Assembly: GCA_014529385.2 (NCBI GenBank)
Contig: CM043964.1
Location: forward strand, 107,624,587 to 107,679,586
DNA: 55,000 nt
Source: Adiantum capillus-veneris
Taxonomy: Eukaryota; Streptophyta; Polypodiopsida; Polypodiales; Pteridaceae
Direction: 5' to 3'
How positions within the stretch are numbered: the first letter of the stretch is position 1; each line of letters opens with the position of its first letter. Position numbers and translations under genes: made by a program. Of this stretch, positions 35,237-46,011 are shown one piece after another. The notes beneath the pieces are model-generated. The model had not been told where the DNA came from, searched no databases, and saw nothing but the letters and a program-made list of their open reading frames with translations.

Positions 35237-36943
35237 ATGGTCATCACCCGAAGTGGGATGGATACTTCGCATACAGGTGATGAGCATGAGAGAGGCGACG
35301 AAGACTTTTCCCCACCCGGAGATGATTTCTTCAACCCTCCCTCTTCGCCATCTACGCCACCAAGTGCACCAAACCCTATGGAGGCAATGGTCAAGCAGAT
35401 GATGGCCATGATGGATAGACAAGAAGCAAATCGCCTTGCTCAGGAACGTGAGCGCGATGAAAGAAACGCAAGACTTGCCGCAAAACAAGAAGACAATCGC
35501 CTTGCTTTAGAACGCGAGTGCAACGAACGCAAAGAACAGAAGCAACAAAGAAAGGCGGACGAGGCGGCAATAAACGCGGCCTTGGAGGCCGATCGTAGAG
35601 CTCAAAGATTGGCTTTGGAGACCGAGCGTGAAGCTCAACGAGAGCTACACACTCAAGAATTGCTTCGACAAGCACTAGCCTCGAAAACCGAACCACCCAA
35701 AGATCGTGGGAGTTCCTCAAGTGGTGCAAGCCACGACGCGGATTCCAACCACCCAGTCACAAAGAAGTTGATTTTCAGTAAGTATGATGGTAAGATGGAT
35801 GCTACAGTTATTCATTCTTGGTTGCATCAATTTAATGCTTATTTTGCGACAACTAAGAAGACAGGAAATAGCAAAGTTTTGACGGCAGCCATGTACCTTG
35901 CCGGTGATGCCATCAATTGGTACCACGCATGGCAAGAGGCACAGCTAGCCGCGCACCTAGAGGCAGCCGACGGATTCATGCCTCTTTTCTTCGATTGGGC
36001 TGATTTCCAAGACAAGCTCAAGGCGCGGTTTATGCCCCCTCAGTACCTCGCATGATTGAAAGACGATTGGCGCTCTCTCAAGAAAAATGGTATACCGGTT
36101 ATGTCTTTCTCTAATCGTGTTTTGCAGCTAGGTACCCAATTACGCAAATCGGATGATGAGCGCAAAGAGGCTTTTCTCTTTGGATTGGACGAGTATATCA
36201 AGTACGATGTCGAGGTACTCGATCCAATCGATCTCAACAAGGCGGTAGCGATTGCTCTCGCACAGGAGATGAAGCACAACAAGGGAAAGCCTAAGGAGAA
36301 CAAGACTTCTACAAGTACCTCTCAGACTCTGTAGAACGGTAAGGACGGTAAGAATGGTAAGAATGATAACTCTTCTAACCAATCTACCAACAGTATCTCA
36401 TCAAAGAATTCTTCCAATGAATCTAAGGGTAAGGCTAACACAATTGCTAAACCTAAGCTTACTCCAGATGAAAAGGTAGCACAAGGAATTGTAGGAGGAT
36501 ACATCACGTCGGAAGAACAAAGCACTTATTCTAAGGAAGGTCGTTGTTTTCGTTGTCACATTAAGGGTCACATAAAAAGAACATGTCCTAAGCTTGAATC
36601 TAAAGAACCCACAGCATCCACTACATCTGTCAATGCAATGAATGATAACACAATTGTGCCCAAAGTTTCTTAGGACCCTCCCATTGATGATTCTCTCATT
36701 AAATGTTATGGTCGTACGTCGGGGCACCGTTTTTCCATATTGTTTGACCCAGGTAGTATGCATGATGTGATCAGTTCCTCTCTTGTTGAGAGAGCCCGCC
36801 TCGAAGTTAGTCCAAGATCTCCTATCGAGGTCTTTGGCTTTCGTCCCGGTATGGACGCTCTCATCACGGAGGAGTGCCTTGATGTGTTGTTTGCAATTCA
36901 ACAGACTGCCTTCACTAGAAGATTTGTTGTCTCTCCTCTCTCA
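35237..36943 (+). pseudogene. Element A gag-protease, three stops, 3' end lost
   Basis: A single frame runs from MVITRSGMDTSHTGDEHERG through Glu/Arg/Ala-rich coiled coil (RNARLAAKQEDNRLALER), the capsid domain (KLIFSKYDGKMDATVIHSWL, then AMYLAGDAINWYHAWQEAQ), the zinc knuckle CFRCHIKGHIKRTCP at about 36550, and a retropepsin start, ILFDPGSMHDVISSSL, at about 36738. Stops: TGA 36053, TAG 36332, TAG 36671. Copy B has CGA and CAG at the first and third. The frame runs into an inverted junction at 36943, inside the protease. No RT or integrase is present. Confidence 0.85.
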
Positions 36944-37001
36944 CGACGACTCGATGGCTGAAATCTGTAGGCTTCTAATCGCTGAATTCGGGGACTGTTT
37001 C
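36943..37001 (+). other. 59-bp templated filler at the A/B inversion junction
   Basis: Bases 36943-37001 are identical to 40109-40167, which lie inside B's LTR, in the same orientation. Left of it is A's protease coding strand; right of it is B's internal region reading on the other strand. Confidence 0.85.
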
Positions 37002-37064
37002 CATGAGAGAAACGTGCTCAACATACAATATGTCATGCCTAGGAAAAGGAATCACATAATGATG

Positions 37065-37970
37065 CTAACTAAAATACAGGGAACGATAACGAATGAAACA
37101 TTTGAATAATGCGTGCGTATCAATCATGCGAACACATAATACTCCCTGTGATGGTTCTCTGGACCGAGGCTCGAGAGCCAAGATCGCTTCGTCCTGAATG
37201 ATTGAATCGTCTTGTGGGGGTTCTTTGGATCTCGACTCGAAAGCCAAGATCGGATCTTCGTGATTGATCGAATCTACAATGAGGTTAGCTTCGCTAGGAA
37301 AAGCATCCACTAACACATCATCCTTGTGAACAATCACATCATCTTCATGCAATTCATCATGCTTGTCTTTTCCATCCAAATCATCATGCAAATCATTACC
37401 ATTCAAATCATCATGCTTCTCATCATCATACAAATCCTGTGTGTCATGCTGTGGAGAAAGAGAGACTGAGAGAATCTCCTTATCCCGAATCCTTTCAATC
37501 TTGTCCTGCATATTAGCAATGAGAGATGGAGAAGGAGAAGTATCCACTCCATTAAAGACAGTAGGAGAATCACTGTCGGCATTGAGAGTTATAGTGTTAG
37601 CCGCAAATTTTATGACAGCATCAGTCTCACGAAACCACTTAATGCCTAAAATCATATCACATCCTGAGAGAGGAGAAACAACAAATCTTCTAGTGAAGGC
37701 AGTCTGTTGAATTGCAAACAACACATCAAGGCATTCCTCGGTGATGAGAGCGTCCATACCGGGACGAAAGCCAGAGACCTCGATAGGAGATCTCGAACTA
37801 ACCTCGAGACGGGCTCTCTCAATAAGACAAGAACTGATCACATCATGCATACTACATGGGTGAAACAATATGACAAAACGGTGCCCCGACGTACGACCAT
37901 AACATTTAATGAGAGAATCATCAATGGGAGGGTCCTGAGAAACTGTGGGCACAATCGTGTTATCATTCAT
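37065..37970 (-). pseudogene. Element B protease, acidic repeat and tail domain
   Basis: The frame begins MNDNTIVPTVSQDPPIDDSL. The retropepsin active-site segment reads ILFHPCSMHDVIS, where copy A has ILFDPGS, so the catalytic Asp and Gly are replaced. GCDMILGIKWFRETDAVIKF follows, typical of the protease C-terminus. In place of RT there is an acidic segment (KHDDLNGNDLHDDLDGKDKH), then SEANLIVDSINHEDPILAF and CVRMIDTHALF. Unusual as the continuation of a gypsy protease, and unrecognised. Confidence 0.75.
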
Positions 37971-38273
37971 TGCATTGACAGATGTAGTGGATGCTGTGGG
38001 TTCTTTAGATTCAAGCTTAGGACATGTTCTTTTTATGTGACCCTTAATGTGACAACGAAAACAACGACCTTCCTTAGAATAAGTGCTTTGTTCTTCCGAC
38101 GTGATGTATCCTCCTACAATTCCTTGTGCTACCTTTTCATCTGGAGTAAGCTTAGGTTTAGCAATTGTGTTAGCCTTACCCTTAGATTCATTGGAAGAAT
38201 TCTTTGATGAGATACTGTTGGTAGATTGGTTAGAAGAGTTATCATTCTTACCATTCTTACCGTCCTTACCGTT

Positions 38274-39289
38274 CTACAGAGTCTGAGAGGTACTTGTAGA
38301 AGTCTTGTTCTCCTTAGGCTTTCCCTTGTTGTGCTTCATCTCCTGTGCGAGAGCAATCGCTACTGCCTTTTTGAGATCGATTGGATCGAGTACCTCGACA
38401 TTGTACTTGATATACTCGTCCAATCCAAAGAGAAAAGCCTCTTTGCGCTCTTCATCCGACATGCGTAATTGGGTACCTAGCTACAAAACACGATTAGAAA
38501 AAGACATAACAGGCATACCATTTTGCTTGAGAGCGCGCCAATCGTCCTTCAATCGTGCGAGGTACTGAGGTGGCATAAACCGCGCCTTGAGCTTGTCTTG
38601 GAAATCAGCCCAACTAAAAGAGAGGGGCGTGAAATGTCGGCTGCCTCTAGGTGCGCAGCTAGCTGTGCCTCTTGCCATGCGCGGTACCGATTAATGGCAT
38701 CACCGGCAAGGTACATAACGGCCGTCAAAACTTTGCTATTGCTTGTCTTCTTAGTTGTCGCAAAATAAGCATTAAATTGATGCAACCAAGAATGAATAAC
38801 AGTAGCATCCATCTTACCGTCATACTTACTGAAAATCAACTTTTCTGTAACTGGATGGTTGGAATCCACATCGTGGCTTGTGCCACCCGACGAACTTCCA
38901 CGATCTTTGGGTGGTTCGGTCTTCGAGGCTAGGACTTGGGCAATCAATTCTTGAGTGCGTAGCTCTCGTCGAGCTTCACGCTCGGCCTCCAAAGCCAATC
39001 TATGAGCAGCATGATCGGCCTCCAATGCTGCGTTTCGTGCTGCCGCTTCTTCCTTCCTGAGTTCTTTTCTTTCTTTTCTTGCGTCGCGCTCGCGTTCTAA
39101 AGCAAGACGCTTGTCTTCCTGTCTATCCATCATGGCCATCATCTGCTTCATCATTGCCTCCATAGGGTCTGGCGTAGATGGCGAACGGGGAGGGTTTGAA
39201 AAATCTCCTGGTGGGGAAAATCCTTCGTCGCCTCTCTCATGCTCATCACCTGAATACGAAGTATCCATGCCGCTTCGGGTGACGACCAT
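38274..39289 (-). pseudogene. Element B gag
   Basis: It begins MVVTRSGMDTSYSGDEHERG, followed by a Glu/Arg/Ala coiled coil and the same capsid motifs as A (KLIFSKYDGKMDATVIHSWL). A small deletion after HLEAAD shifts the frame, and the reading resumes with LKDDWRALKQNGMPVMSFSN and ERKEAFLFGLDEYIKY. A TAG at 38274-38276 is shared with A. Confidence 0.8.
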
Positions 39290-39779
39290 GCACTATGATC
39301 TTGGGGTCTTAAGCTCGCGAGAAACTTGGGTTCTTGAGGGTCTTGAGGTTCTTGAGGTCCTTGATTCGTGAGAATCTTGGGTTCTTGAGGTTCTTGAGTT
39401 CTTGGGGTTCTTGAGGTTTTCTTTCGCTTGCAAATCGCGTTGGAGAAGGATCTTCTCTTCACCTGAGTTCTATCATTTTCTGCGGGTGCACCCCTTGGCG
39501 GCCTTGTGCTCACACCAAGGTTGCTTTTTCCCACCTCAACTCGATTGGCCGGCCGCTAAATGCACGGTCCGCTCTTAACGAGTGAAAAGAGAGACAAGGG
39601 GAGGCTGGACAAGCCCTTCTTTCTTGGGATTCCTGTCACTCTTCAACAAAACACGATTAGGAATCGCCACGCCCAAGTAAACTTGGGTTCGTGCGACTAC
39701 AACAAGAAAAAAAAAATCTTGTGGTTCTTGTGGTTCTTTCCTTGAGTAATGCAGAACACTTCCAAAGCTCTGATACCAA

Positions 39780-41035
39780 TGTAAGGTGCAGCGGAATGAA
39801 TGTTGTATTTTCTCAAGATTAGTGATCTTTATTGCTCAAGGTTCTTTTTAGTTCTGAGGGAAAGAGAGAGCTTTCCGTCTTGTAGAGTGCTGTGGTCACA
39901 AACAAAGTGAGTGGATTGTGCATGCAAGTGAATGAGACTGAGAGAAGGAGAGAGAAGAGATACGACACCCGAGAGATTGTAAAACCCTCCTCCGAAGGCC
40001 CCACTCTCGTTGGCGAGAGTGGTCTACTTTGATTGCACGAAGGTGTACAATGCGAATGCAGTGGACTAATGCAATGGGACTATGCCGATGACGACGACGG
40101 TGATGATGACGACGACTCGATGGCTGAAATCTGTAGGCTTCTAATCGCTGAATTCGGGGACTGTTTCGGTGGCTGAAAATGACTGTTTTGGCTGCGTTTT
40201 TCGAGGCTAAACTTGGGGGATCATCTGCAACTGAATGGGGGCTGATCTACTACGGTTCTATATGCTGAAAATCTCTGTTTTTCAATGCTGAATTTGCTGA
40301 TAAAAAACGCTGGGATTGCTGATCCAAAACGCTGAGTGTTTGCAGACCTGCTGGCGTTAGTGCATGGCTGAAAAATCGCTGAACTTGCAGCAGTCCCTAT
40401 CGTTAGTAAGAATGCTAGTTCGGGCTGATGTCTGGTGAGCAAAAACGCTACAAGGCTGGTGGTCTTGGCGATGATGCAAGGGGGGAAAGATGCGGGGGAT
40501 CTGGTGTTGCCGCGGTAATGCAAGAGGACACGCCGGCTGAGGTCTATTTCCAAAATGCTAGGCTCTGATGGTGTAGGTGATGATGCAAAGCCAAAACGCC
40601 AGGCTTCTGGGGGGTACTGCTGAGAAGTGACCTGTTGAGCGGGAAGCTCTTGCTGCCTCTTCTGCTAGAAAGTGTGAACTTTGGTTTGCTTATATATTAA
40701 CTTAGCAAAATTGCGCTACCTACTTTTTTTGGAAGGTCACTTAAAAATAATAAGTGAAAATCCCAATAAATAGGAAAATAGGCTAAATGCACTGGAAAAT
40801 TTTCCTAACTGATGCTAATGGATTCTGATGGGAATTCCGATGATCATGCTGTGTGCAACCGGAGGATATGCATCTATGCTAAGTGACTGGGCATGCACGG
40901 TCTACGAATAGACTCACAAAAGTGCCAGTTCACTGCTAATCTAACTTGACGGGACTGACTGAACCCTGCTGTGGTGTAGCTTGTCCATGGACACAAAGGG
41001 TTGGGATGTGTCACGTGACAATGCGCCACGTGATA
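39780..41035 (-). mobile_element. LTR shared by elements B (5') and C (3')
   Basis: Read on the minus strand it starts after the purine tract AAAAGGAGGGGA (41036-41047) and ends TGCACCTTACA before B's primer site. C's internal region enters it and B's internal region leaves it, so one LTR serves both. The first 15 bases (TATCACGTGGCGCAT) are an extra partial copy placed before the regular TGTCACGTGACA terminus at about 41009-41020. Confidence 0.85.
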
Positions 41036-41070
41036 TCCCCTCCTTTTCAAAGTGAGGTACTGGTACCGAA

Positions 41071-41286
41071 CTATATGGCGTCGAGGGAGATCGCCATCCG
41101 GAATCCTGGAAAGGACTCTTCGCCGACCCACTCTGATGTGTGGGTCGTGCGGTACTTGAACTTCATAAAGGTCGGCAATGCTTGCTTCTTTGAGCCACGC
41201 CGAAAGCGACACAAAGTCTTCTGTGGCTCCTTCAATGCTTCAACTTCGTCTAGAGTCATGCTTCTTTCTTCTTCAAGAATCTCCAT
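41071..41286 (-). pseudogene. Chromodomain-like C-terminal segment, element C
   Basis: LKEPQKTLCRFRRGSKKQAL, then TFMKFKYRTTHTSEWVGEES, resembles the integrase-terminal chromodomain pattern (VKWKG...W..EE.L) of chromovirus-type gypsy elements. It sits just before the purine tract, where such a domain would lie. The match is by eye and is tentative. Confidence 0.45.
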
Positions 41287-41333
41287 GGCTGAAAATTCCT
41301 GAAACCACTTCTAACACAAAACCATGAATGTAC

Positions 41334-42053
41334 CTATTCCATGTAAAGTGAGTGGAAAAACCTTGTCTTCTCTAAAGACTGTGTATGCAATGTAGATGAA
41401 CATAGAGACGGAGTGACAAACCGTTCATCAAACACATGCAAACAATGAGATCGAATCTTTCTCTTTTGATCTAGAGCAGTCAACTGTGGCAATTCACAAT
41501 GGAAATGCCCATGCTTCGTGCTCATACTTTCATGTGATCTTTCTACAACTATGTCGTGCCAAGGAAGAGACATGAAATGTGACTTCCTTACATACATACT
41601 TTTCAGCTTTTCATGAACAATCCGCATACATCCGTGCTCATTCATGAGTGAAACGTGCTCAATGTACAATATATCATGCCTAGGAAAAGGGATCATATAA
41701 AAACGCTGACTAAAATACAAGAAACGATCACGAATGAAACACTCGTATAATGCGTGTTGACCAATCATACGAACACATAGTACTTCCTGTAAGGGTTCTT
41801 TGGACCTAGGCTCGAGAGCCAAGATCGGTTCTTCGTGAAGGGGTGCTTTGGACCTAGGCTCGAGAGCCAAGATCGATCCTTCGTGATTGATCGAATTTGC
41901 AACGAGGTTAGCTTCGCTAGAAAAAGCATCAACTAACTCATCATCCTTGTGAACAATCACGTCATCTTCATGCAAATCATCATGCTTGTGAGAAATCACA
42001 TCTTGATCATGCAAATCATCATGCTCATCATTATCATTCAAATCATCATGCAA
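41334..42053 (-). CDS. Element C tail protein (acidic repeat plus unknown domain)
   Basis: Acidic Asp/His repeats (NDNDEHDDLHDQDVISHKH) lead into a segment conserved in B, C and D: SEANLVANSINHEGSILALE, duplicated ALEPRSK motifs, CVRMIGQHALYECFIRDRFL and EHVSLMNEHGCMRIVHEKL. The conservation of this frame across copies suggests it was coding when the family moved. I do not recognise the domain. Confidence 0.5.
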   Translation of the reverse strand: MHDDLNDNDEHDDLHDQDVISHKHDDLHEDDVIVHKDDELVDAFSSEANLVANSINHEGSILALEPRSKAPLHEEPILALEPRSKEPLQEVLCVRMIGQHALYECFIRDRFLYFSQRFYMIPFPRHDILYIEHVSLMNEHGCMRIVHEKLKSMYVRKSHFMSLPWHDIVVERSHESMSTKHGHFHCELPQLTALDQKRKIRSHCLHVFDERFVTPSLCSSTLHTQSLEKTRFFHSLYME

Positions 42054-42153
42054 ATGTTGTCATTCAAATCATCATGCAAATCATTGCCATTCAATTCATC
42101 ATGCTTCAAATTATCATGCAAATCCTGTGTGTCATGCTTGGGAGAAGAAGAGA

Positions 42154-42519
42154 CTAAGAGAGTCTCCTTTCCCCAATCTGTGCCTGAACTTGAGAAAAGA
42201 GTCGCCAGAACTCTTTGTTGTGTCGGTCGCTCTGTTCTTGTGTTGCTTTGTCTTCCTTTCTTTCTGCTTCTCTTTTTGCTCTTCTTTCTGCGTGTCTGCG
42301 TTCCATTTCTGCCATTCTTTCTACATGTCTTTCTTCGCGTTCTAACTTCCTTTTCATAAACATCTGGTCCAACTCCTCCATAGGAGTTAGTGCAATCCTT
42401 GGCATAGATGGGGAAGGGGGAGGGTCGGAAAAACCTCCTGGTGGGGAAAATTCTTCGTCGCCTCTCTCATGCTCATCACCTCCAAGCGAAGTATCCATTC
42501 CGCTTCGAGTGATGACCAT
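42154..42519 (-). pseudogene. Element C gag N-terminal coiled coil
   Basis: It begins MVITRSGMDTSLGGDEHERG and continues into MFMKRKLEREERHVERMAEM and further Glu/Arg repeats, a strong coiled coil. The frame changes near 42160 before the HDTQDL segment. Copy D has the corresponding protein without the capsid domain. Confidence 0.7.
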
Positions 42520-42946
42520 TCTGAAGTCGTGGGTTCTTGTGGGTTCTTGTGGTCTTGGGTCCTTCAGGGTCTTGAGGTTCTTGAGGTTTTCTTTCACTTG
42601 CAAACCGTGTTTCAGAAGGATCTTCTCTTCACCTGAGTTCTACTCCTTTCCGCGGGCGCACCCTTGGCGGCCTTGCGCTCACACCAAGGTTACTTTTTTC
42701 CACCTCATGTCGATTGGCCAGCCGCTAAGTGCACGGTCCGCTCTCAATGAGTGAAAAGAGACACAAGGGGAGGCTGGACAAGCCCTTCTTTCTTGGGATT
42801 CCTGTCACTCTTCAAAAACAAGATTAGGAATCGACACGCCCAACTGAACTTCGGTTCGTGCAACCGCAACAAGCAAAAAAAATTCTTGTGGTTCTTGTGG
42901 TTCTCTCCTTGAGTGATACAAAACACTGCCAAAGCTCTGATACCAA

Positions 42947-43744
42947 TGTAGGGTGCAGCGGAATGAATGTTTGCGCTTTGCTCAAGAAGAGAGCTCCGAA
43001 CTGTGCTCAAGGTTCCTTTTGTTCTTATGGAAGGGAGAGTTTTCCGTTCTTAATGAAAGAATGCTATGATCACAAACAAAGCGAATGGACACTGTGTGTG
43101 CAAGTGTATGAGACTGAGAGATAGAGAGAAAAGAGTGATATGACACCAGAGACGTTGTAAAACCCTCCTCCAAAGGCCCCACTCTCGTCGGCGAGAGTGG
43201 TCTACTTATGATTGAACAATCTGGTACAATGGGGATGCATATGACTGATGCAATTCTAGGCTATGTTGACGATGACGACAGGGATGACGACACCGGTCTA
43301 AAGGCTGAAATTTGCAAGTGAGTATCTGCTGTCCAAAAACGCTATGGGCTGAAATCTGCGGCTCGTCCAAAAACGCTGATTTTGGGGTTGTTTTCTGATG
43401 ATCTTTGTCGATGGAAATCTGCAGGTCTTAGGCTGAAAACTGAGGTTTCTTGGGGCTGAATCTGCTACTCTTTAGGGGCTGAATCTGATGGTCTTTCTAC
43501 TGTTGAAAATGGCGAAGGTTGAAAGCGGTAAGGGCTGCAATGTGCAAACGTTGGGATCTTCAAAAAACGCTAGGGTCGTAGCTTTCCAAAAACGCTAGCT
43601 GTTGGAAAAAACGCTAGGGTTTTTGAAGCTCTGCTGGCGATGGTTTGCTGATACAAACGCTAGGCTTGTGGTTTGGATCTGCTGGCGATGGCTACATGCC
43701 AGAGAAAACACCTATGGTGCATGTTGATGCAAAACGCTAGGTGA
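42947..43744 (-). mobile_element. Element C 5' LTR, proximal part
   Basis: It ends (minus strand) in TGCACCCTACA before the primer site. It is cut at 43744 by insertion of element D. The missing distal part resumes at 48171. The two parts together make about 1,235 bp, equal to an intact LTR. Confidence 0.9.
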
Positions 43745-44981
43745 TATCACGTGACACATCCAACCCTATATGTCCGTGGACAAGCTACAGCACGACAAGG
43801 GTTCAGTCAGTCCAGTCAATCTAGATTTAGAAGTGATCTGGTACTTTTGTGAGTCTGTTCGCAGACCGTGCATGACCAGACACTTAGATTAGATGCATAT
43901 CCTCTGGTTGCACACAGCATGATCATAAGCATTCCCATCTGAATCCTTCAGGGGAATTTTCTAGTATTTAGCCTATTTTACCTATTTTTGATATTTTTCA
44001 CTTATTATTTTAAGTGACTTTTGTTGGAAAGTAGGTAGGGCAATTTTGCTAAGTTTGTATATAAGCAAACTAGAGCTAGCACTATTTGGCAGAAGAGGCA
44101 ATAGGAGCCAACTCAGCAGGCAACTTCTCAGCAAGACCAAACCTTGGTGGATTCCCTCCAAGCAGCAAATCCCCCTCATCCTAGCGTTTCTTCATCAGCA
44201 TTGCCTGGCGTTTTTGCACCAGCACATCATCGCCATACCCCCTAGTGCCTAGCGTTTTGCATCAGTTGTCATCGCCACAAGACCACAGGAGCTAGCGTTT
44301 TTGAAAGGACCAACATACCTGGCGTTTTTGTCATCAGCTTCCCTAGCGTTTTTGGACCTCAACACATGCAGAATTTCAGCGATTTTCAGCAATAGAAGAG
44401 TAGCAGATTCAGCCCATAAAGAAGCAGCAAATTCAGCCGGAAGGACCCTCAGATTTCAGCCTTAATAACCTCAGTTTTCAGCCCTTAAGAATCCCTGTTT
44501 TCAGCCCTAAACCAGCGACAAAGACCCATAGAAATAGTCCCAAAATCAGCGTTTTTGGACTAGCCGCGGATTTCAGCCCATAGCGTTTTTAGACAGCAGG
44601 CAGATACAAGATTGCAGATTTCAGCCCTTAGGACGGTGCCGTCATCCCGTCGTCATCGCCGACATAGCCTAGACTTGCATCAATCACATGCATTCAGTTT
44701 GTACCAGTTTGTGCAATCATAAGTAGACCACTCTCGCCGACGAGAGTGGGGCCTTTGGAGGAGGGTTTTACAACGTCTCTGGTGTCATATCTCTCTTCTC
44801 TCTCTATCTCTCAGTCTCATACACTTGCATGCACAATGTCCATTCACTTTGTTTGTGATCATAGCATTCTCTCATTAAGAACGGAAGGCTCTACCTTCCA
44901 TAAGAACAAAAGGGACCTTGAGCACAGTTCGGAGCACTCATCTTGAGCAAAGCGCAAACATTCATTCCGCTGCACCTAACA
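43745..44981 (+). mobile_element. Element D, 5' LTR (1,237 bp)
   Basis: It begins TATCACGTGACACATCC and ends GCTGCACCTAACA. The iMet primer site TGGTATCAGAGC is at 44983-44994. The five bases before it are GGTGA. It is rich in AGCGTTTTT and TTTCAGCC words. Confidence 0.93.
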
Positions 44982-45423
44982 TTGGTATCAGAGCTTTGGC
45001 AGTGTTCTGTATCACTCAAGGAAAGAACCACAAGAATTTTTTTTTCTTGTTGCGGTCCCATGAACCCAAGTTCGCTTGGGCGTGTCGATTCCTAATTGTG
45101 TTTTTGAAGAGTGATAGAAATCCCAGGAAAGAAGGGCTTGTCCACCCTCCCCTTGTGCCTCTTTTCACTCATTGAGAGTGGACCGTGCACTTAGCGGCCG
45201 GCCAATCGACATGAGGTGGGAAAAAGAAACCTTGGTGTGAGCGCAAAGCCGCCAAGGGGTGCCGTAGAAAAGAGTAGAACTTGGGTGATGAGAAGATCCT
45301 TCTCAAACACGGTTTGCAAGCGAAAGAAAACCTCAAGAACCTTAAGACCCTCAAGAACCCAAGACCCACAAGAACCCCAGTTCCTCGTGAACTTAAGAAC
45401 CCACAAGAACCCACGACTTCAGA

Positions 45424-46011
45424 ATGGTCATCACTCGAAGCGGAATGGATCTTCGCTTGGAGGTGATGAGCATGAGAGAGGCGAAGAAGAATTTACCAGG
45501 AGGTTTTTCCGACCCTCCTCCTTTCCCATCTACGTCAAGGATTGCACTAACTCCTATGGAGGCTGTAGACAAGATGTTTCTGGAAAGGAAGTTACAACGC
45601 GAAGCAAGAAATGCAGAAATGGATCGCAGAAATGCAGAAAGAATGACAGAAATGGAACGCAGACACGCAGAAAGAAGAGCAGAAAGAGAAGCAGTAAGGA
45701 AGGAAGCCAAAGCAATCCAAGAACAGAGCGACCGACAAAACAAAGAGTTCTGGCGACTCTATTATCAAGTTCAGGCACAGATGCAAGAGATTTGGGGAAA
45801 GGAGACTCTCTCAGTCTCTTCTTCTCCAAAGCATGACACACAGGATTTGCATGATTGTGAGAAGCATGATGATTTGAATGATGATGATTTGAATGACAAG
45901 CATGATGATTTGGATGACAAAGATAAGCATGATGATTTGAATGACAATGATAAAAGCATGATGATTTGGATGACACTGACAAGCATGATGATTTGCATGA
46001 TCAAGATGTGA
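45424..46011 (+). pseudogene. Element D gag N-terminus and acidic repeat
   Basis: It starts MVITRSGMDLRLEVMSMREA, where other copies read TSLGGDEHERG, so a small indel has shifted the frame locally. It returns to RRNAERMTEMERRHAERRAE and QSDRQNKEFWRLYYQ. The Asp/His repeat (KHDDLNDDDLNDKHDDLDDK) follows, and the frame then leaves it for MIWMTLTSMM. Confidence 0.65.

Larger units (their letters stand above)
37002..39778 (-). mobile_element. Element B internal region, 3' end lost
   Basis: In transcription order (right to left): iMet primer site (39778-39767), leader, gag (39289-38549, frameshifted at its end; continued at 38462-38274), zinc-knuckle region and protease (37970 on), acidic HDDL-type repeats, and part of the tail domain. 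It ends at 37002, where copy C would continue towards its polypurine tract. B is inverted relative to A. Confidence 0.85.
41036..42946 (-). mobile_element. Element C internal region, deletion derivative
   Basis: Right to left: iMet primer site (42945-42934), gag N-terminus (42519-42154), acidic HDDL repeats (about 42130-41940), tail domain (to 41334), a chromodomain-like segment (41286-41071) and the purine tract. The capsid, zinc knuckle and protease found in A and B are missing, with the coiled-coil N-terminus joined close to the acidic repeat. Confidence 0.85.

Noticed and set aside
35391-36382. Minus-strand ORFs opposite element A gag, and plus-strand ORFs opposite B (38083-38932)
   Set aside because: They are shadows of the gag frame. 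The two sets match only because A and B are inverted copies.
36740-38207. A protein-coding gene spanning the A/B junction
   Set aside because: The frames are halves of two inverted element copies joined by filler DNA.
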